Assembly: GCA_029210045.1 (NCBI GenBank) | Contig: JARGNX010000003.1 | Location: 192,072 to 256,071 of the forward strand | DNA from: Coxiellaceae bacterium | Lineage (GTDB): Bacteria; Pseudomonadota; Gammaproteobacteria; Coxiellales; Coxiellaceae | DNA: 64,000 nt | Direction: 5' to 3' | Shown: one piece after another, positions 34,480-43,476 of the stretch | How positions within the stretch are numbered: position 1 is the first letter of the stretch | How the letters are laid out: each line of letters starts with the position of its first letter | Notes under the pieces: model-generated | Told to the model about the DNA's origin: nothing | Seen by the model: only the letters and a program-made list of their open reading frames with translations | The model's database searches: none | Position numbers and translations under genes: made by a program

Positions 34480-36657
34480 ATGAACAAAAAAAGTTGGACT
34501 CTCACATCAAAGCTGTTCTGGGGTATTGGTTTGGTTCTATTAGCCTTTACTGCAACAGTAGTGCTGTCTACCATACAATGGTCTTTGCAAGCAGGTGAGT
34601 CCTACAGTGCAATGTTGGTAGTTGAGTGGGCATTATTAGTATTGGCTTGGGTTTTTGGGTTTGGAATAGCCTATAAAATGTCATCGCGATTGAAAAATAC
34701 GGTTTCTAAGCTTAAACATAATGTTGAAGAGCTGCAATCAGGTGAAAAAGAGGTTGATCTTATAAGTGATTCTAATGACGAGTTAGGGTCATTAATGTTT
34801 GAAATGGGTAAATTGCAAAAAACATTTCTGAAAAATGAAGCTATGTCGCGTGGCATTATCGATACCGCAGTTGATGGCTTTATAACGATTAATGAACATA
34901 GAATTGTTCAGTCATTTAATCCAGCCGCGGAAAAAATGTTTGGATATAGGGCCGAAGAAGTTATTGGTAAAAATGTTAAAATGATTATGCCAGATAAATA
35001 CTCAAGTCACCATGAGCAATATGTACAGAACTATTTAGATACGGGTATAAAAAAGGTGATTGGAGTAGGTCGTGAGGTTGAAGGTATGCGAAAAGATGGC
35101 AGCACGTTTCCATTACTGCTATCTATTGGCGAGATAAAGGTAGGTGGTGAACGTTATTTCGCTGGTATTGCACGCGATATTACAGCCGATGTAGAAGTTA
35201 GAAAGCAAGTTCAAGCAGAGAAAGAGAGAACGTCTGGAATTATTGATACTGCAGTTGATGCAATTATTACGATGAGTGAAGAGCGCATAGTCCAGTCCTT
35301 TAATAAAGGTGCTGAGTTGATGTTTGGTTTCAATGCTGAGGAAGTGATTGGAAACAACATTAAGATGATAATGCCAGAAAAATATGCAAAGGACCATGAT
35401 AATTACGTGCAAAATTATATGAATACCGGCGTAAAAAAAGTGATTGGCATTGGGCGAGAAGTGGAGGGCCAGCGTAAGGATGGCTCGACTTTCCCGCTGT
35501 ATTTGTCGATTGGGGAGATGCGTATTGGTGGCGTTAGATACTTTACAGGCATTGCGCGTGATGTCACTGAAGATTTTAAAATGCGTGAGAAAATTAAGTC
35601 AGCTCAAGAACAAGCAGATCATTTGCTTGAGGTGACACAAGAAAGAATTACAGAGTACCGTAGTTTAGTGGGGCAAATTGCAAATGGTGATTTGACGGAA
35701 CGTGTTATTTTAAATGGGTCTTCAGATGATGATTTAACAAAACTTGGTATTCACCTTAATTCGATGACAGATGGTTTGGCAGATATTGCGGGGAAAATTG
35801 CTGGTGTATCGGTTGAACTAGGTAGTAGCTTAGATGAAGTGCAAAATACGGCGATTGCTCAAGCATCGAGTGCTTCTCAACAAGCTTCTTCGGTAAATGA
35901 AACAACTTCGATTATTGAAGAAATTAGGGCTACATCAAAGCAAACTCTCGAAAAAGCAGTTTCATTAGGTGATTCAGCTGAAAAAACGAAGGCAGAGGGT
36001 AAGCGAGGATTGGAGGCGATTGAGCACGCGGTTACAGGTATGCGTACTATTCGTAAAAAGGTAGAAGCAATTGCTGAGTCTATTTTAGCGTTATCAGAAC
36101 AAACCCAACAAATTGGTGAGACTACCGAGGCTGTGGGTGGGCTAGCTCAACAATCTAAATTGTTAGCGTTAAATGCTTCAATTGAAGCAGCGAAAGCGGG
36201 GGATGCTGGTAAAGGATTTGCTGTAGTTGCATCTGAAGTGAAGGCTTTGGCTGAGCAGTCGCAACAAGCGACAGAGCAAGTGCAAAAAATACTACAAGAA
36301 ATCCAAATTGCGACGGATAAAGCGGTGATGGCTACTGAAGAGGGAAACAAGGAAGTAGATGCCGGCATACATGCTGTTGAGGAAACGGGTGAGGTGGTGC
36401 ATTCACTTAGTGAGGTTATACAGGAGTCGTTGATATCATCACAACAAATTGTTGCTGCGGTAAGGCAAGAAGCCACAGGTATTGATCAAATTGCTGAGGC
36501 TATGTCTGAGATTAACAAAGTTACCAGTCAGTTTGTATCAGCATCAGAGCAGTCAAAACAGACAGCCGAGAATCTTGGAGTTGTAGTTGAGCAGCTACGG
36601 TCAGCGGCTAGTATATATAAGTTAAGCTCAAATGAAAGTGAAGGCGAACGAGCTTAA
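34480..36657 (+). CDS. Methyl-accepting chemotaxis protein with HAMP and two FixL-like PAS domains
   Basis: About 725 residues from ATG 34480 (AGGAG upstream). Two membrane segments ([19 protein letters not shown] and [21 protein letters not shown]) flank only a tiny periplasmic loop, so sensing is probably cytoplasmic. A HAMP follows, then PAS1 (about 125-245) and PAS2 (about 253-373), which are close copies 128 residues apart. A second HAMP-like stretch precedes the signalling domain with the hairpin tip [20 protein letters not shown]. Both PAS domains keep a FixL-type His (His178, His306) and an Arg 20 residues later. It would control the CheA encoded next. Confidence 0.92.
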   Translation: MNKKSWTLTSKLFWGIGLVLLAFTATVVLSTIQWSLQAGESYSAMLVVEWALLVLAWVFGFGIAYKMSSRLKNTVSKLKHNVEELQSGEKEVDLISDSNDELGSLMFEMGKLQKTFLKNEAMSRGIIDTAVDGFITINEHRIVQSFNPAAEKMFGYRAEEVIGKNVKMIMPDKYSSHHEQYVQNYLDTGIKKVIGVGREVEGMRKDGSTFPLLLSIGEIKVGGERYFAGIARDITADVEVRKQVQAEKERTSGIIDTAVDAIITMSEERIVQSFNKGAELMFGFNAEEVIGNNIKMIMPEKYAKDHDNYVQNYMNTGVKKVIGIGREVEGQRKDGSTFPLYLSIGEMRIGGVRYFTGIARDVTEDFKMREKIKSAQEQADHLLEVTQERITEYRSLVGQIANGDLTERVILNGSSDDDLTKLGIHLNSMTDGLADIAGKIAGVSVELGSSLDEVQNTAIAQASSASQQASSVNETTSIIEEIRATSKQTLEKAVSLGDSAEKTKAEGKRGLEAIEHAVTGMRTIRKKVEAIAESILALSEQTQQIGETTEAVGGLAQQSKLLALNASIEAAKAGDAGKGFAVVASEVKALAEQSQQATEQVQKILQEIQIATDKAVMATEEGNKEVDAGIHAVEETGEVVHSLSEVIQESLISSQQIVAAVRQEATGIDQIAEAMSEINKVTSQFVSASEQSKQTAENLGVVVEQLRSAASIYKLSSNESEGERA

Positions 36658-36680
36658 AATATTGTAAAGGTGATAATGTT

Positions 36681-38954
36681 ATGGAATTTGATCCGGAAAT
36701 ATATAAGGAATTAATGAAAACCTTTAAGGGTGAATTTGATGAGCAGATCGAAGAGCTCACTGAGAGCTTATTGGAATTAGAAAAGCCAAAAAAATCAACT
36801 GATCGAAGTGAGTTAATTAATAAAATATTTCGTATAGCTCATACAATAAAGGGTGCATCTCGTGGAGTTGAAATAAATTCGATAGGCGATGTTTCCCATC
36901 ATATGGAAGATATTTTTTCAACAATACGTCAAGAAAATAAAGAGATAAGCTCTGATATTATAGATGTCTTCTTTGAGGCCATCGATGTAATGCGCAGTCT
37001 ACTAGATGGGCATATTAATAATAAAGCTCCTACCGTTGATCATAGTGATATTGTTAAAAAGTTAGTTGATTTGTCATCTAGCATTAATGATTGTAAAAGT
37101 ACAAAGTCTAATGAAACTGCAACAGAGTTAGATAAAGATGCTAGCGCTGAAGAATCGGATGCTGAAACTTTAGCTCAAGAGAATAGCGGCGAGTTTGATG
37201 TAAAAGGTGATTTGAGTACAGATGTAATACGTGTGGATGTTAATAAAATTGACCAGGTGACTGTGCTGTCTGATGAGTTACAAGGCGTCAAGTTAGAGCT
37301 GGATGATTATTATGATGAGATGCAAATTCTTAAAGCAAAGTTATCACATATTTCAGATACATGGTATTCGGCTTCTTATCTAAGTAAGCGGACTGGTGAT
37401 AAACAAGGTTCAGATGAATTAGCTGCATTGTTCCATAGTGGTTTTGATGGTCTTCAATCGGCCACTAGCATGTTGAAAAAAATGCACGGTAATGTGAATA
37501 ATACTGCTCGTGGATTAGGTTTGGTATCAGCTGCATTGCAAGATAAGGTAAGAGCATTGCGATTGGTTCCGGTTGCAACAGTCTTAACGCCTATGTTGCG
37601 ATCTGCCCGGGATATGGCGCGAGAGCTTAATAAGAATGTTGAGCTCACATTGCATGGTGAAGATATTCGGATTGATAGATCAGTACTTGCTCAGGCAAAA
37701 GATCCATTAATGCATTTATTAAGAAATGCTATTGATCATGGGATAGATAGTGCTGAAATGCGTAAGGCGCTTGGTAAGCCTGAGGCAGGGAATATTGAAA
37801 TTACTGTGTCCAGTGAGAGTGACAATATTGTAATTGAAATGAAGGATGATGGTCAGGGCATTGATGCAAAGCAAATTAAAACAGTTGCTTTAAATAAAAA
37901 GCTTATATCTGAAGAGGAAGTGTCTACTTACGGTGAGGAAGAAATTCTTGGGCTTATATTTAGACCAGGTTTTTCAACAAAAGAAATTATTACTAGCTTA
38001 TCTGGTCGTGGTGTTGGACTTGACGTGGTGATGGAGAATATTCAAGCATTGAAAGGAACTGTTTCAATTAAAACTGAAATAAATAAAGGAACTACTTTCA
38101 CACTGACGCTACCACTGACCTTGGTTTCTGATCGCGGTGTGATAGTGCAAGTCAATAACCAAGACTTTGCAATTCCAACTACATCAATAGGGCGCATTTT
38201 ATCAGTCGATGAAACGGATGTGCTGGAGGTTGAGGCGGGACTGGTTATCATGTATGAAAACAAACCTATTCCATTGCGAAAATTATCAGATGCCCTTGAA
38301 ATACAGAGCCCTATTGGTAATAAAAAGCAATTCCCAGTGGTTGTATTGCAGAAAGGTTGGCAGTTGGTAGCTTTGGTTGTGGATGCTATTCACGGTGAGC
38401 GTGAGATTGTTATAAAGCACTTATCAAACCCTTTAATTTCTGTACGTAATATTTCGGGTGCAACGCTCACGGGTAGGGGTGAGGTAATAATTGTTTTAAA
38501 TCCACTGGACTTGGTGGATTCATCGTTAGCATTGACTAATACAAAATTAGTCCAGAAAGAGAAAGAGTTAGAATCTACTGACGTTTTGGAAGTCGCTAGA
38601 ATTTTAGTTGTTGATGATTCGATTACTACTCGAACATTAGAGACTAATATTCTAAATATTCAAGGCTATGAAGTGGATGCATCAATGGATGGAGAAGATG
38701 CCTGGAAAAATATTAATGAACACGAGTATGATTTAATTATTACTGACGTTGAAATGCCACATATGGACGGATTTGAATTAACATCATTGATAAAGGGTGA
38801 TGACCGCTATAAAGACATTCCAGTAATAATAGTGACCTCATTGGAGAGTGATGATGATAAGCGAAAAGGAATTGAGGTGGGAGCAGATGCTTATATTGTT
38901 AAAAACACCTTTGAAACTAAAGCCCTGCTTAAAACCGTGGAGCAACTGATATGA
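36681..38954 (+). CDS. cheA: CheA histidine kinase with C-terminal receiver domain
   Basis: A 757-residue hybrid CheA. The N-terminal HPt domain has phospho-acceptor His54 (IAHTIKGASRG). The dimerisation and ATPase region has PLMHLLRNAIDHGID, MKDDGQGID and SGRGVGLDVVMENIQALKG. A CheW-like regulatory domain follows (SDRGVIVQVNNQDFAIPTTS). The C-terminal receiver starts ILVVDDSITTRTLE, with Asp689 in DLIITDVEMPHMDG. CheA-REC fusions occur in WspE-, Frz- and Chp-type systems. It would phosphorylate CheB, the stand-alone CheY and perhaps the neighbouring REC-GGDEF-EAL protein. Confidence 0.93.
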   Translation: MEFDPEIYKELMKTFKGEFDEQIEELTESLLELEKPKKSTDRSELINKIFRIAHTIKGASRGVEINSIGDVSHHMEDIFSTIRQENKEISSDIIDVFFEAIDVMRSLLDGHINNKAPTVDHSDIVKKLVDLSSSINDCKSTKSNETATELDKDASAEESDAETLAQENSGEFDVKGDLSTDVIRVDVNKIDQVTVLSDELQGVKLELDDYYDEMQILKAKLSHISDTWYSASYLSKRTGDKQGSDELAALFHSGFDGLQSATSMLKKMHGNVNNTARGLGLVSAALQDKVRALRLVPVATVLTPMLRSARDMARELNKNVELTLHGEDIRIDRSVLAQAKDPLMHLLRNAIDHGIDSAEMRKALGKPEAGNIEITVSSESDNIVIEMKDDGQGIDAKQIKTVALNKKLISEEEVSTYGEEEILGLIFRPGFSTKEIITSLSGRGVGLDVVMENIQALKGTVSIKTEINKGTTFTLTLPLTLVSDRGVIVQVNNQDFAIPTTSIGRILSVDETDVLEVEAGLVIMYENKPIPLRKLSDALEIQSPIGNKKQFPVVVLQKGWQLVALVVDAIHGEREIVIKHLSNPLISVRNISGATLTGRGEVIIVLNPLDLVDSSLALTNTKLVQKEKELESTDVLEVARILVVDDSITTRTLETNILNIQGYEVDASMDGEDAWKNINEHEYDLIITDVEMPHMDGFELTSLIKGDDRYKDIPVIIVTSLESDDDKRKGIEVGADAYIVKNTFETKALLKTVEQLI

Positions 38955-40045
38955 TTAAGGTATTAATTGCGGATGACTCAAAAGTAGTAAGAATGTTACT
39001 GCGTGCTTTAATTGAAAATGAGGATGAGTTTGAAATTGTTGGTGAAGCAGAAAATGGCTTGCAAGCGGTTGAATTAACTAAACAGCTTAAGCCCAATGTG
39101 ATTACCATGGATATTCGTATGCCGATTATGGATGGATTTGAGGCCACTCAAATTATTATGAATGAATGTCCAACTCCAATACTTGTTGTTAGTGCAAGTG
39201 TGAATGATGAAGATCTTAAGATTGCATTTAATGCATTACAAGCAGGTGCACTAGGTGTTATTGAAAAGCCACCTGGCTTGCATGGTGATGATTATGAGAC
39301 GGTTAAGCTTGATTTAATAAATTGTTTGCGCGCTTACCATGAAATCAAAGTGGTGACGCGTCGCAAATCAATAAAGAAATTAGATAAACTGTCAGATAAA
39401 GCCAGGGATGATGGTAATGAGCACCTTGCCGCTGGAAAGGTATTTAATGAAATCGTCGCTATTGGTGCCTCTACTGGAGGTCCAGCACTTCTGGGTGAGA
39501 TATTGCGCGCATTGCCTGTTAATTTACCTAGCCCTGTTGTTATAGTCCAGCATATTTCAGAAGGCTTTACGCACGGTTTGGCCACCTGGTTAAACGATGT
39601 CAGTCAATTGATTGTTAAAGTTGCAGAGCAAGGCGAGGTCCTGCGCCCAGGGGTTGTTTATATTGCACCCTATGGTAAGCACACTCATGTAGGCCGCAAA
39701 GATGGTGTTTTGCATATTGTATTGGTTGATAAGCATGAGAAGGTAAGTTTTTGCCCTGCCGTTGATGAATTATTTAAATCAACTGCTGAAGTATGCCCAG
39801 GACATGCGATGGGTGTTTTACTAACTGGGATGGGTTCAGATGGTGCTAAGGGCTTGCTCGAAATGCGTAAAGCGAATTGTATGACCATTGCACAGGATGA
39901 GAGTACTTGTGTTGTGTATGGGATGCCTAAAGAAGCAATGAAATTAGATGCGGTGTCTATGCAGTTGCCTGATGATGAAATAGCGCAGGCTATACGTGAT
40001 AATATTACAAATGTTCAAGATTCTCGGAAAAGGGGAAGGGTATGA
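38951..40045 (+). CDS. cheB: CheB receptor methylesterase
   Basis: A 364-residue protein with an N-terminal receiver (VLIADDSKVVRMLLRALI; Asp54 in TMDIRMPIMDGFEA). After a linker comes the esterase domain with catalytic Ser174 (IGASTGGPALL), His in VQHISEGFTHGLA, and an Asp in LLTGMGSDGAKGLLEMR. It removes methyl groups from, or deamidates, the MCP and is activated by CheA phosphorylation. It overlaps cheA and the next gene by 4 bases each. Position matches WspF. Confidence 0.95.
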   Translation: MIKVLIADDSKVVRMLLRALIENEDEFEIVGEAENGLQAVELTKQLKPNVITMDIRMPIMDGFEATQIIMNECPTPILVVSASVNDEDLKIAFNALQAGALGVIEKPPGLHGDDYETVKLDLINCLRAYHEIKVVTRRKSIKKLDKLSDKARDDGNEHLAAGKVFNEIVAIGASTGGPALLGEILRALPVNLPSPVVIVQHISEGFTHGLATWLNDVSQLIVKVAEQGEVLRPGVVYIAPYGKHTHVGRKDGVLHIVLVDKHEKVSFCPAVDELFKSTAEVCPGHAMGVLLTGMGSDGAKGLLEMRKANCMTIAQDESTCVVYGMPKEAMKLDAVSMQLPDDEIAQAIRDNITNVQDSRKRGRV

Positions 40046-40410
40046 AAAAGGTATTGGTAGTAGATGACAGTGCCACATCAAGAGCAATACTGCGTGCATG
40101 CATGCCAAAAAATGGTGAGTATGAATTGTATGATGCGAATGATGAGGCGTCAGCCTTAAAGCAAGTGGAAGAAGTTTCACCTCAGATATGTGTCATGGAT
40201 TATAATATGCCAGATAAAACGGGGACTGAAATTGCTGAGTCGATTTTAAATACGGGCTTTGCTACAACATTTGTTTTAATGACGGCAAATATGCAACAAG
40301 GCGTTGTTGATCGTGCAAAATCTATAGGTTTTGTTGCTTTCGTAGAAAAACCAGTAACACCTGAAAAAGTTTCTCAGGTATTGGAAGGCTTAGACCATGA
40401 TGATGACTGA
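40042..40410 (+). CDS. Stand-alone receiver protein (CheY-like)
   Basis: A 122-residue single receiver domain: VLVVDDSATSRAILRACM, the phospho-acceptor Asp53 in CVMDYNMPDKTGTE, a Thr switch residue in VLMTANMQQG and Lys in FVEKPVTPEK. No output domain is attached. In a system without flagellar genes nearby its target may be a c-di-GMP enzyme. The downstream CheC proteins are presumably its phosphatases. It overlaps cheB by 4 bases and cheC1 by 14. Confidence 0.9.
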   Translation: MKKVLVVDDSATSRAILRACMPKNGEYELYDANDEASALKQVEEVSPQICVMDYNMPDKTGTEIAESILNTGFATTFVLMTANMQQGVVDRAKSIGFVAFVEKPVTPEKVSQVLEGLDHDDD

Positions 40411-41011
40411 CCAAATGCGGGATAGCTTGACGGAAGTGTGCAATGTTGGCACAAGTCGCGCAGCGTCACAGCTATCTATATTATTGAAAGATAATATTTC
40501 TGTTGAAGTACCTATTGTTACGCTCTCAACCCTCGATCACCTGCCTGAACTGTTAAACAAAGATCGAGATGAGGTGTTAGTGGCAGTAAGTCAAAATATG
40601 ACGGGTTGTTTTAAAGGGCAAGCATTGCTGCTATTTACAAGCTCTGATTGTAAAGTTTTAGTTGAAACAGTTCTACAGGGTTTTGGTGGTATGGATGCTC
40701 CAGATGCGGATGTATATAAGCAAGAGTCTATGATTGAAATTGGAAATATTATTGTTTCGGCAAGTATCAGTTCCTTGGCTGATATGCTGAAGTCAGAAGT
40801 TCTGTTAACGGTTCCTGTTTACCATGAATATTCACTACGAGAATTGTTATCTAAAAACGAGTCAAAAGATACCCCGGTGGTTGCTATTGTAACCCAGCTT
40901 GATTCCGATAATGAACGTGTATCCGGCATGTTGTTGTATTTATTTGACAGCGATTCAATTGATATGTTGCTAAAATTAGTATCCGAATTAGGTGAGGGGA
41001 ATGCCTCATGA
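40397..41011 (+). CDS. cheC: CheC-family CheY-P phosphatase, copy 1
   Basis: A 204-residue protein with the two CheC active-site signatures: DSLTEVCNVGTSRAASQLS at about residues 9-27 and SMIEIGNIIVSASISSLADM at about 115-134. Both keep the Glu and Asn (ExxN) that attack phospho-CheY. The repeat-like alpha/beta architecture matches CheC/FliY rather than CheX, which has one site. It probably dephosphorylates the CheY encoded just upstream. It overlaps the next GGDEF gene by 4 bases. A paralogue follows at 41943. Confidence 0.85.
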   Translation: MMMTDQMRDSLTEVCNVGTSRAASQLSILLKDNISVEVPIVTLSTLDHLPELLNKDRDEVLVAVSQNMTGCFKGQALLLFTSSDCKVLVETVLQGFGGMDAPDADVYKQESMIEIGNIIVSASISSLADMLKSEVLLTVPVYHEYSLRELLSKNESKDTPVVAIVTQLDSDNERVSGMLLYLFDSDSIDMLLKLVSELGEGNAS

Positions 41012-41943
41012 AAAACATGTATGAAGAAGCTTTTAATATTGTTCCGGTAGGTATATTTATTGTTGATTTAGGTCATCGCGTACATGCTTGGAATCGATGG
41101 ATGACACAGCATACCGAAATTTCAAGTGAGCAGGCTGCAAATAAAACATTGGAAGAACTGTTTCCAACCTTTCAAAATGCACGTTTTTGCTGGGCATTAG
41201 ATCAAGTTGTGACACATAAAGCTGAACAAGTAATGTCGTATGCATTAAATCGCTATTTAATTCCAGTCCCTGTGAGTTATGCAGGTGAAGAGGATGTTAA
41301 GTTTATGCCTCAGCAGGTTTATCTTTCTCCTGTAGAGCTTCCCGATGGAACGCAAGCCGCTACAATACTATTGATTGATATGACTGAAAATGTGATTCGT
41401 TCAAATACATTACTACAAGTTGCGTTTAAGCTAGAAGAAGACTCGCATCGAGATACATTAACTAATGCTTACAATCGCCGCTTTTTAACCGAGTGGTTAA
41501 TGCATCAAGCTAAGTTGATTGAAAGGTATCATTATTCAATCTCTTGTTTGTTATTTGATCTTGATCATTTCAAATCTATTAATGACGAATTTGGTCATGA
41601 CAAGGGTGATGAGGTGCTCGTGGCTTTCGTAAAATATGTCGCAACGACATTGCGCGATAGCGATATATTGGTGCGCTACGGCGGCGAGGAATTTTTGGTG
41701 CTGCTATCACACACTGAATTAGAAATGGCGCGTCAAGCTGCAGAGCGGATACGTGAGCGTATAGAAACTTTGAGTGTGGCAGGTTTGCCCCCGGGTAAAT
41801 TAACTACATCAATTGGTGTGTCATGCTGGAGTGGTGAATGTAAAAGTGATCATAATCGTTTATTGAAACTGGCTGATGATGCGCTATATCAAGCAAAAAA
41901 CCAAGGGCGCAACCGTGTGTGTGTTGCAAGTGAGGAACTCTAA
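41008..41943 (+). CDS. PAS-GGDEF diguanylate cyclase
   Basis: A 311-residue protein. A PAS-like N-terminal domain (AFNIVPVGIFIVDLGHRVHAWN, to about residue 135) precedes a complete GGDEF domain: DTLTNAYNRRFL, LFDLDHFKSINDEFGHDKGD and RYGGEEFLVLL (GGEEF at 225-229). The inhibitory RxxD (Arg216-Asp219) lies five residues before the motif. It should make c-di-GMP and be feedback-inhibited. It has no receiver domain, so control by the array must act through the PAS domain or a partner. It takes the place of WspR in a Wsp-like gene order. Confidence 0.9.
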   Translation: MKNMYEEAFNIVPVGIFIVDLGHRVHAWNRWMTQHTEISSEQAANKTLEELFPTFQNARFCWALDQVVTHKAEQVMSYALNRYLIPVPVSYAGEEDVKFMPQQVYLSPVELPDGTQAATILLIDMTENVIRSNTLLQVAFKLEEDSHRDTLTNAYNRRFLTEWLMHQAKLIERYHYSISCLLFDLDHFKSINDEFGHDKGDEVLVAFVKYVATTLRDSDILVRYGGEEFLVLLSHTELEMARQAAERIRERIETLSVAGLPPGKLTTSIGVSCWSGECKSDHNRLLKLADDALYQAKNQGRNRVCVASEEL

Positions 41944-42593
41944 TGAGACCATTAACAGCTATGGAGCGAGATGCCTTAAGTGAGGTATGTAATATCGGTG
42001 TTAGCCAGGCCGCTAAACAGCTATCACTTTTGCTGAATGATGAAGTTGTTATTACTGTGCCTGAGGTTCAACTTGCAGATATAAATAAACTGCCTGAAGT
42101 GTTGGGCCTTGAAAACGATGAAAAAATTAGCTGTGTAAGGCAGATGCTATCAGGGGAGTTGTCTGGTTCTGCTCTGTTACTGTTTCATAATGATGAGAGT
42201 AGAGCATTAGTCGCTTCGTTGGTGGGTAGTATACAAACTTTGGCCGGGGTTGATACAAGTAAATTTGAATATGAGGCAGTAACAGAAATTGGAAACATAA
42301 TAATCTCAGCTTGCTTATGTGCAATGAGTAATTTTTTAAACCAAGATATCAGTTTCACGGTTCCTACTTTTTTTGAATCAGACGCCGGTAGACTATGTAG
42401 TGGGATATCTAACACCAATGGCAAAGAATATAAAACAATAATAGTAATTAATACTGAAATGAGGGCCTATAAGCGTGATGTTGGTGGTACGTTATTAATT
42501 ACATTTACGGTACCTTCTATGGACTATGTTACGGATAAACTAGCTCAGTTGCTAGGTGGAGTAAGTGATGGCGATGCGCAAAGAGTTAATTGA
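41943..42593 (+). CDS. CheC-family CheY-P phosphatase, copy 2
   Basis: A 216-residue paralogue of the CheC encoded at 40397. Both ExxN signatures are kept: DALSEVCNIGVSQAAKQLS near the N-terminus and AVTEIGNIIISACLCAMSN near 110-130. Internal motifs run in parallel to copy 1 (EVQLADINKLPEVL against IVTLSTLDHLPELL). Its ATG overlaps the stop of the GGDEF gene by one base (TAATG), and its own end overlaps the next gene by 26 bases. The pair CheC plus PAS-GGDEF has thus been duplicated as a unit. Confidence 0.85.
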   Translation: MRPLTAMERDALSEVCNIGVSQAAKQLSLLLNDEVVITVPEVQLADINKLPEVLGLENDEKISCVRQMLSGELSGSALLLFHNDESRALVASLVGSIQTLAGVDTSKFEYEAVTEIGNIIISACLCAMSNFLNQDISFTVPTFFESDAGRLCSGISNTNGKEYKTIIVINTEMRAYKRDVGGTLLITFTVPSMDYVTDKLAQLLGGVSDGDAQRVN

Positions 42594-43476
42594 GCAACAA
42601 ATGTTATCGCAAATGCCGCTAGGTGTTATGCTGTTAAATAAAGAAGGAGAGATAGTCTCCTGGAACCAATGGTTAGAATTAAAAACAACTATTAGTGAAA
42701 AACATGCGCAGGGTAAGCAAATAACCGAATTGTTTTCTCAGTCAAGTAGTCCACGATTTACCTGGGCGTTTGAAATGGTTTTAAAGCATGGTATGTCGCA
42801 AGTGCTTTCTCAAGTGTTAAATCATTATTTGATACCCATTAAGGTACTAGGCATGGAGCCTTATGGGCTGCCATATATGCAGCAGCATATAGAATTGATG
42901 CCAGTTGAGGATGATAATAAAGAACGCTTTGTGATGGTATGCATAATGGACGTTACTATGAACGTTGTTAAGGCATCACATGCAATAGAATCTGCTGATA
43001 ATTTAGTATTTACTGAAGACATTGATCATGCTACTACGCTCTATAATCGGCGTTATCTGTGGCAGTGGTTGCGCCATCAGTTTGTATTGGCTGGAAGATT
43101 GTCTTATTCAATTTCCTCGATCATGATTGAAGTGGATGCAAATGATTATGTGTTAGAAACCATTAATACAATGATGCGTAAATTGGTTGAGGTTATAATT
43201 GTTCCCTTGCGTCGTTCTGATTGCATGATGCGTTTTGATGATAGGCATATTATTGTATTATTGCCCTCTTGCGAGCATGAAGATGCGGTAATGGTAGCGC
43301 AAAAATTACAGGATTTGGTGGGGAAAGAGAAAACATTGCCGCCATGTTACTATGGAACAGCTACTTGGAGTGCTGCAAAGCCATGCACTAGTGAGGAGCT
43401 GGTGAAAATGCTTGCGCAAAGTTTAAAAAAATCAAAAGCAGCTGCAAAAAAAACTAAGATTTGTTCAAAAGACTGA
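42568..43476 (+). CDS. PAS plus degenerate GGDEF domain protein (catalytic motif lost, RxxD kept)
   Basis: A 302-residue paralogue of the protein encoded at 41008. ATG 42568 is chosen with GGAG six bases upstream. The PAS domain is parallel (MPLGVMLLNKEGEIVSWNQW against VPVGIFIVDLGHRVHAWNRW), as is TLYNRRYLWQWLRHQ. The signature GGEEF is replaced by DDRHI (224-228), and the LFDLDHF metal motif has become MIEVDAN. It cannot be a normal diguanylate cyclase. Arg215-Asp218 (RRSD), five residues before the lost motif, preserves the inhibitory-site RxxD, so c-di-GMP binding is plausible. It is the last gene of the chemosensory run. Confidence 0.85.
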   Translation: MAMRKELIEQQMLSQMPLGVMLLNKEGEIVSWNQWLELKTTISEKHAQGKQITELFSQSSSPRFTWAFEMVLKHGMSQVLSQVLNHYLIPIKVLGMEPYGLPYMQQHIELMPVEDDNKERFVMVCIMDVTMNVVKASHAIESADNLVFTEDIDHATTLYNRRYLWQWLRHQFVLAGRLSYSISSIMIEVDANDYVLETINTMMRKLVEVIIVPLRRSDCMMRFDDRHIIVLLPSCEHEDAVMVAQKLQDLVGKEKTLPPCYYGTATWSAAKPCTSEELVKMLAQSLKKSKAAAKKTKICSKD

